A stretch of DNA of 64,000 nucleotides from Gemmatimonadota bacterium (lineage in GTDB: Bacteria > Gemmatimonadota > Gemmatimonadetes > Gemmatimonadales > Gemmatimonadaceae), in contig JADJRJ010000028.1 in NCBI GenBank assembly GCA_016712265.1, positions 620,001 through 684,000 of the forward strand, given 5' to 3'. The notes beneath the pieces are model-generated. The model did not search any database, had not been told where the DNA came from, and saw only the letters and a list, made by a program, of their open reading frames with translations. The stretch's first letter is position 1. Every line of letters begins with the position of its first letter. The position numbers were made by a program, and so were the translations under genes. Of this stretch, positions 59,386 through 64,000 are shown piece by piece.

Positions 59386-61450
59386 TTAGGCGGTGGACGC
59401 GACCGGCAGGTGTCGGCGAAACGGGACGCCGTTGATCGTCGGCTCGTCGAACTCCTGCGCGAAGCGGTGCCCGGAATAGACCGCGTGGGCAATGAGCTCC
59501 GGGGGCGAGGGCATCACCAATGCAGCGCACGCCTTGGATTCCCGCGGAACCCCACTCCGCACGCCGCGCCTCCAGGGCGTCGAACAGGGCATCGTGTGGC
59601 ACGCGCGACGTCACCGACACCAGGGCATCGCATGCCACGTCGCGCAGCTCGCCAGACCATGCATGCACGAGTCGGGCATGGCCATCGCCCAGCGACTCGA
59701 TGTTCTCCGACACGAGTTGTGCAACGCCAACGGTGTAGAGCCGGCGCTGGATGTGTGCGAACTCGAGGGTGTTGCGGCTGTAGCTCGCCACGACGTCGTC
59801 CGGCGTCACCAGGGTCACCTGCGCGCCGGCGAGCGCGAGTGACTCGGCCATGAGGCTCCCCATGTAGAAGCCGTCGTCGTCGAACACGATCACGCGGCCC
59901 TGGGGTGTCGTGCCGTTCATGACATCGTCCGGGGTCAACACGCGCCGGTGCTCGAATCCGACGATCGGAGCGCCGTTCGTTCGGCCGAAGCCATCGCGAC
60001 GCCACTGGCCACCGGTGGCGAGGACGACCTGTGGGGCGCCGAACTGGAAGACGTCATCGACATCGATCGGTGACTCCCGGTACACGGTGACCGACGCGAG
60101 CTTCTCGATCTGTCCGACGCGCCAGTCACGCACGCGCCCCCACTCGGCGAGCCCCGGCAGGCGGCACTCCGTGCGCACCCGCCCGCCGAGTTCTCGGGTG
60201 GCCTCGGTGAGGTGCACCTCGTAGCCACGCGCGCCTAACGCGCGGGTGGCCTCGAGCCCGGCGGGGCCGGCACCAACCACGAGGAACCGGGTCTCGCTGC
60301 GGCGCGGCGCGATGCGTTCCGGATGCCAGCCGCGGCGCCACTCCTCGCCCATCGTGGGGTTCTGCGTGCAGCGGATGGGCGAACTGGTCATGTCGCCCGA
60401 CACGCAGATGTTGCAGCCGATGCACTCGCGGATGTCGTCGGCGCGCCCTTCGTCGATCTTCCGGGGGAGCCAGGGGTCGGCGATGGATGGGCGCGCGGCC
60501 CCGATCAGGTCCATGATCCCGCGGCGCACCTGGTCCACCATGGTGTCAGGGGAGGTGAAGCGACCGACACCAACCACCGGCTTCGTGGTCACCTGTTTGA
60601 CCCAGTGCGTGAACGGTTCCTGCGATCCTTCCTTCGCAAAGCGTGAGGTCGTGGAGTCGTTGTGCCAGGGCCCGATGTTGACGTCCCACAGGTCGGGCCA
60701 GTCGGCGAACATGTGGACCACCTCGCGCGCTTCCGCGACGGTCACCCCCATTGGCCCGGTCAACTCTTCGACGGCGAGCCGCACGACCACTCCGCATCGG
60801 TGTCCGACCGCATCCCGGGTGTCGGCGATGAGTTCACCGAGGAGTCGGGCGCGATTCTCGAGGGAGCCGCCATAGGCATCGGTGCGCTGGTTGCGGCGTC
60901 GCTGCAGAAAGGACATGGCCAGGCTCAGGTCGTGGGCCGCGTACACGTAGACCAGGTCAAAGTCGGCGTGCATCGCGCGCACGGCCGCTTCGCGATGCCA
61001 CCGCCGGTATTCGCGGATGTCGTGCGCCGTCATGGCGCGCGCCTGGAGCGGGTGGCCGTATTTCTGTGGCTGGTGCGACGGCCCGATGGAGACCTCGCGC
61101 GAGTACAGGTTGGAGGCGGTGGGTCCGTTGTGCGTGAGTTCGATGGCCGCCAGCGCGCCGTGGGCATGGACCTTCTCGCACATCAGCGCGAGCGCCGGGA
61201 TATCGGCGTCATCCCAGAGCCGCGCCTCGACGCTTGGGGTGAGGTCGCTGCTGGGGTGGATCTCACATTCTTCGGTTGAGACGACCCCCCATCCCCCTTC
61301 GGCCTTTACTTCGCGCATGGCGGCATGGGCCGCCGGCATGGCGTGGCCCATGCCATTGCAGTGCGGCACCTGGAAGAAGCGGTTCCGCGTGGTGACAGGC
61401 CCGATGCGTACGGGCTCGAAGAGAATGTCGTATCGGGGGTCGCGTGACAT
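59386..61450 (-). CDS. Old-Yellow-Enzyme/FeS/FAD oxidoreductase (TMADH/dienoyl-CoA reductase type), frameshifted near the C-terminus
   Basis: About 687 residues if one base is removed. The FMN barrel starts FEPVRIGPVTTRNRFFQVPH and has THNGPTASNLYSREVSIGPS and QRTDAYGGSLENRARLLGEL. The 4Fe-4S cysteines are in ECIGCNICVSGDMTSSPIRC, and the FAD/NAD domain has FLVVGAGPAGLEATRALGARG. At a C5 run (plus strand G5, 59501-59505) the frame changes; skipping one C joins IGDALAP to ELIAHAVYSGHRFAQEFDE, the normal family ending at 59386. Thus the other tail after IGDALAPGAHCPRG is an artefact or a disabling mutation. Divergent from the nuclease gene; convergent with the MerB-like gene. Confidence 0.82.
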
Positions 61451-61720
61451 CGCGGGAGAAACGCCGGTGGGGGCAGGGAAGTATGCGGCTCGAATGCAGG
61501 CATGGCGAGCACGTCCGATGACGGCAGCATGGCGGCGTGCTCAACCCCAGGGATTGGGGCACAGCTCGCGAGCGGCCCTGTAGCTGAGACCGCGGTCGCC
61601 GTGCTCATGACTCAGCTCCGCAACAGTCTGGAAACGGCGCTGGTCAGCCGGTAGCATCGGGTCCCAAATATCGTGAACAACAAGTCGCTCGCACGCCTCC
61701 CCACTCACAGCTTGCCGATC
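61451..61720. other. Divergent intergenic region, no gene seen
   Basis: This 270-bp region separates the flavoprotein start from the nuclease start. It is less GC-rich near 61600-61720 (for example CAAATATCGTGAACAACAAG). I see no convincing gene, repeat or consensus promoter. Confidence 0.4.
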
Positions 61721-64000
61721 ATGACTCTCCCCGGACCCCACGGTACGCGTCGTCGCCCGCTGGCGACAACGATTCTTGCGGCGGCCCTCCTCTCGGGCTG
61801 CGGCGGTGATCCCACCGCGGCCTCGCCTCGCGCCGTGGCCCCCCTCACCGAGCGCGTGGCATCGGCGAGCGGGGTGGTCATCAATCAGGTGTACGGCGGC
61901 GGCGGGAACAGCGGGGCGACCCTCACGCACGACTTCATTGAACTGTACAACGCCAGCAGCGCGGCGGTCGCGCTCACGGGTTGGTCGGTCCAGTACGCCT
62001 CGTCGTCCGGCACGAGCTGGCAGATCACGCCACTCAGCGGATCGATCGCGGCCGGCGGCTACTACCTCGTTCGCCAGGCCCAGGGAACCGGCGGGACCAC
62101 GCCGCTTCCCACCCCCGACGCCATTGGCTCCATCGCCATGAGCGCAAGCAGCGGAAAGGTGGCGCTGGTGACGAGCACGACGGCGCTTACGGGGAACGGG
62201 TGCCCGATTGCTGCCCCGATCGAGGACTACGTCGGCTACGGTACCTCCGCCAACTGCTTCGAGGGCAGCGCGCCCACGGCGAACCTCTCGAACACCACGG
62301 CAGCGGTCCGCAGTAACCTGGCGGCGCTGGACACCGACCAGAACGGCACGGACTTCACGGTGGCCGCGCCGACTCCACGCAATGGGGCCGCCGGTCCGCC
62401 AACGGTGGCGAGCACGGTTCCGGTGAGCGCGGCGACGGACGTTGCCGTGAATGCCAACCTCTCGGTGACCTTCTCCAAGCCGGTGACGGTGACCGGGACC
62501 TGGTTCACCATCGACTGCACCACCAGTGGCGCACACACCGCGACCGTCTCGGGTGGTCCAGCCACCTACACACTCGACCCGGACGCCGACCTTGCCGCGA
62601 GCGAGTCGTGCACCGCAACGATCCTCGCCGCCCAGGTCGCGGACGCGAGCAATCCTGCGCTCACGCTGCCGGCTGACTATGCCTGGAGCTTTACCACGCT
62701 GGGGGGGAACGTGTGCAGTCTGCCGTATACGCCGGCCTTCGACATCCAGGGGAGCGGCACGGACACCCCGCTGGACGGACAAGTGGTCTCGACGCAGGGC
62801 GTCGTGATCGGTGACTACGAGGGTGCGTCGCCAACCTTGCGTGGGTTCTACGTTCAGGATGCCAATGGCGATGGCGATCCGGCGACCTCCGACGGGATCT
62901 TCGTCTTCAACGGCAATGCCGACAACGTCGCGCTGGGGGATGTGGTCCGGGTCACCGGCACGGCGCAGGAGTTCCAGGGCCAGACGCAGCTCGGCACGGT
63001 GACCTCGGTCATCGTGTGCAGCACCGGCGCGTCGGTCCCACCGACCGATGTCTCCCTGCCGTTCGCCTCGACCACGTCTGCGGAACGCTACGAGGGGATG
63101 TTGGTGCGCCTGCCGCAGACGCTGTACGTGACCGAGCATTTCCAGCTGGGTCGGTTCGGGCAGGTCACGATGTCGGCGGGCGGTCGACTCTTCCAGCCGA
63201 CCCACTTGGCGGCGCCGGGCGCACCCGCGCTGGCCCTCCAGGCCCAGAACGACCTGAATCGCATCATCGTGGACGACGCAGACAACAACCAGAATGCCGA
63301 CCCGATCGTCTTCGGGCGCGGAGGGCTTCCGCTCAGTGCCAGCAACACCCTGCGCGGTGGTGATGCGGCCGCCGGGATCGTGGGCGTCCTCACCTATACC
63401 TGGGCGGGCAACTCGGCCAGCGGGAACGCCTATCGCGTCCGGCCGGTGGGTGCCCTGGGCGGTGCGATTCCGGCCTTCACCCCGATGAATGCGCGTCCGC
63501 CGGCCCCCGCGAATGTCGGCGGCTCGCTCAAGGTCGGGGCGATGAATGTGCTGAACTACTTCAACACCTTCTCCGGCTGTACGCAGGGAGTGGGCGGCAG
63601 TGCGACGTCTTGCCGGGGTGCGGAGGACGCGTTCGAGTTCACGCGTCAGGCACAGAAGACGGTCGCCAGCATCCTCGCACTCGATGCGGACGTCCTTGGC
63701 CTTGTGGAGATCGAGAACGATGGCTACGGCGCCCCGAGCGCCATCGCGGACCTCGTGAACCAGCTGAACGCAGTGGCCGGCGCCGGGACCTGGGCCCTGG
63801 TCGACGTCGATGCGGCCACGGGGCAGCTCAACGCACTGGGCACGGATGCCATCAAGGTGGGGCTGATCTACAAGCCCGCTTCGGTCACGCCCGTCGGGGC
63901 CACGGCGGTCCTGAACTCCGTGGCGTTCGTCAACGGCGGTGACCTCTCCCCGCGCAATCGTCCCGCGTTGGCCCAGGCCTTCCGGCAGGCGAACAACGCG
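61721..64000 (+). CDS. ExeM/NucH-type extracellular endonuclease, 3' end cut by window edge
   Basis: 760 codons are visible from the ATG at 61721 with no stop before the edge. The signal ends at Leu-Leu-Ser-Gly-Cys (Cys27), so it is a lipoprotein. A lamin-tail domain begins VVINQVYGGGGNSGATLTHD then FIELYNAS; a bacterial Ig-like domain (SVTFSKPVTVTGTWFTIDC) and an OB-fold-like NucH region (VVIGDYEGASPTLRGFYVQD) follow. The endonuclease/exonuclease/phosphatase domain starts at KVGAMNVLNYFNTF with VLGLVEIENDGYGAPSAI supplying the metal-binding Glu. NRPALAQAF is the family's last visible motif. It degrades extracellular DNA. Confidence 0.88.
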   Translation, partial: MTLPGPHGTRRRPLATTILAAALLSGCGGDPTAASPRAVAPLTERVASASGVVINQVYGGGGNSGATLTHDFIELYNASSAAVALTGWSVQYASSSGTSWQITPLSGSIAAGGYYLVRQAQGTGGTTPLPTPDAIGSIAMSASSGKVALVTSTTALTGNGCPIAAPIEDYVGYGTSANCFEGSAPTANLSNTTAAVRSNLAALDTDQNGTDFTVAAPTPRNGAAGPPTVASTVPVSAATDVAVNANLSVTFSKPVTVTGTWFTIDCTTSGAHTATVSGGPATYTLDPDADLAASESCTATILAAQVADASNPALTLPADYAWSFTTLGGNVCSLPYTPAFDIQGSGTDTPLDGQVVSTQGVVIGDYEGASPTLRGFYVQDANGDGDPATSDGIFVFNGNADNVALGDVVRVTGTAQEFQGQTQLGTVTSVIVCSTGASVPPTDVSLPFASTTSAERYEGMLVRLPQTLYVTEHFQLGRFGQVTMSAGGRLFQPTHLAAPGAPALALQAQNDLNRIIVDDADNNQNADPIVFGRGGLPLSASNTLRGGDAAAGIVGVLTYTWAGNSASGNAYRVRPVGALGGAIPAFTPMNARPPAPANVGGSLKVGAMNVLNYFNTFSGCTQGVGGSATSCRGAEDAFEFTRQAQKTVASILALDADVLGLVEIENDGYGAPSAIADLVNQLNAVAGAGTWALVDVDAATGQLNALGTDAIKVGLIYKPASVTPVGATAVLNSVAFVNGGDLSPRNRPALAQAFRQANNA

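Larger units (their letters stand above)
1910..60240. repeat. Dispersed octamer CGTTAGGC (both strands)
   Basis: Perfect copies of CGTTAGGC or GCCTAACG start at 1910, 3365, 12039, 14785, 16055, 17570, 25807, 28348, 31078, 34957, 46648, 51750, 59384 and 60233. CGTTAGGT variants are at 12133, 32207 and 34267 and CATTAGGC at 13022. Most lie in coding sequence, in different frames (Leu-Gly via TTA GGC, Pro-Asn via CCT AAC, Leu-Thr via CTA ACG) or over a stop codon. Flanks often extend it to GCGTTAGGCGC. The count is by eye. Confidence 0.55.

Noticed and set aside
59243..59510. Alternative C-terminus of the flavoprotein (GAHCPRG... Arg/Pro-rich)
   Set aside because: It overlaps the MerB-like gene and has no family similarity; the other frame gives the normal ending.
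1..64000. CRISPR arrays, insertion sequences, integrases, rRNA or tRNA genes
   Set aside because: No regularly spaced direct repeats, transposase motifs or RNA-gene signatures were seen on either strand; a tRNAscan/Infernal run would be more sensitive than reading.

Overview
This is a 64 kb chromosomal stretch of roughly two-thirds G+C. It is packed with short-gap and ATGA-overlap operons, and at least six proteins carry N-terminal twin-arginine (Tat) motifs. Several families are typical of Gemmatimonadota and neighbouring soil phyla: a SARP/BTAD regulator fused to a TolB-like/TPR module, an ECF sigma (TIGR02999-type) next to a Ser/Thr kinase, DUF5916, DUF885, DUF4159, DUF2723, GH109, and secreted serine hydrolases with lost or variant motifs. 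I infer a Gemmatimonadota-like, aerobic, peptide- and glycan-scavenging bacterium. There are no rRNA or tRNA genes, CRISPR arrays, insertion sequences or prophage that I can see.

Layout. 1-9.5 kb: a truncated FG-GAP repeat protein, the SARP-type regulator, lipoproteins, a serine beta-lactamase-like hydrolase and a DUF4159 protein. 9.6-17.6 kb: two divergent Tat-targeted class V aminotransferases. The plus-strand one heads a six-gene operon (aminotransferase, DUF885 hydrolase, two TIM-barrel isomerases, lipoprotein, FAD oxidoreductase). 17.6-30 kb: CPBP protease, CRYL1-like dehydrogenase, serine hydrolase, a divergent M19 dipeptidase homologue with substituted metal ligands, an ankyrin protein behind a hairpin that hides its Shine-Dalgarno, S9 peptidase, amidohydrolase and GH109. 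30-35 kb: a vapBC-type toxin-antitoxin pair with a palindromic operator, AlkD-like protein, GHMP sugar kinase, and a BlaI/M56 repressor-protease pair. 35-47.4 kb: DUF2723 membrane protein, truncated haemoglobin, DUF5916 protein, and a tightly overlapped operon (ThuA, a 949-residue SGNH/propeller/cupredoxin protein, a TIM-barrel protein, a Tm-1-like protein). 47.5-55.2 kb: VOC proteins, MATE exporter, gamma-glutamyltransferase, TPR protein. 55.3-61.5 kb: ECF sigma, Ser/Thr kinase, a MerB-family protein and an Old-Yellow-Enzyme/FeS flavoprotein. 61.7 kb to the end: an ExeM/NucH-type extracellular nuclease, truncated by the window edge.

The strongest discovery candidate is the MerB-family (organomercurial lyase-like) gene at 58,664-59,362. 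Its apparent stop at 59,138 is an in-frame UGA that sits where MerB has catalytic Cys159. The frame continues for 73 codons of recognisable family sequence. A stem-loop with a GGUC loop lies 20-23 nt after the UGA, the geometry of the E. coli fdhF SECIS. I read it as a selenocysteine-containing MerB-like protein. The main caveat is that three single-base homopolymer frameshifts (ECF sigma, kinase, flavoprotein) fall within 4 kb of it, so local base accuracy has to be verified.

Other leads: a dispersed octamer CGTTAGGC, over-represented on both strands and in several reading frames; the same TolB/TPR module on both a SARP regulator and a kinase; and a propeller protein carrying an azurin-like copper domain where relatives usually carry cytochrome c.
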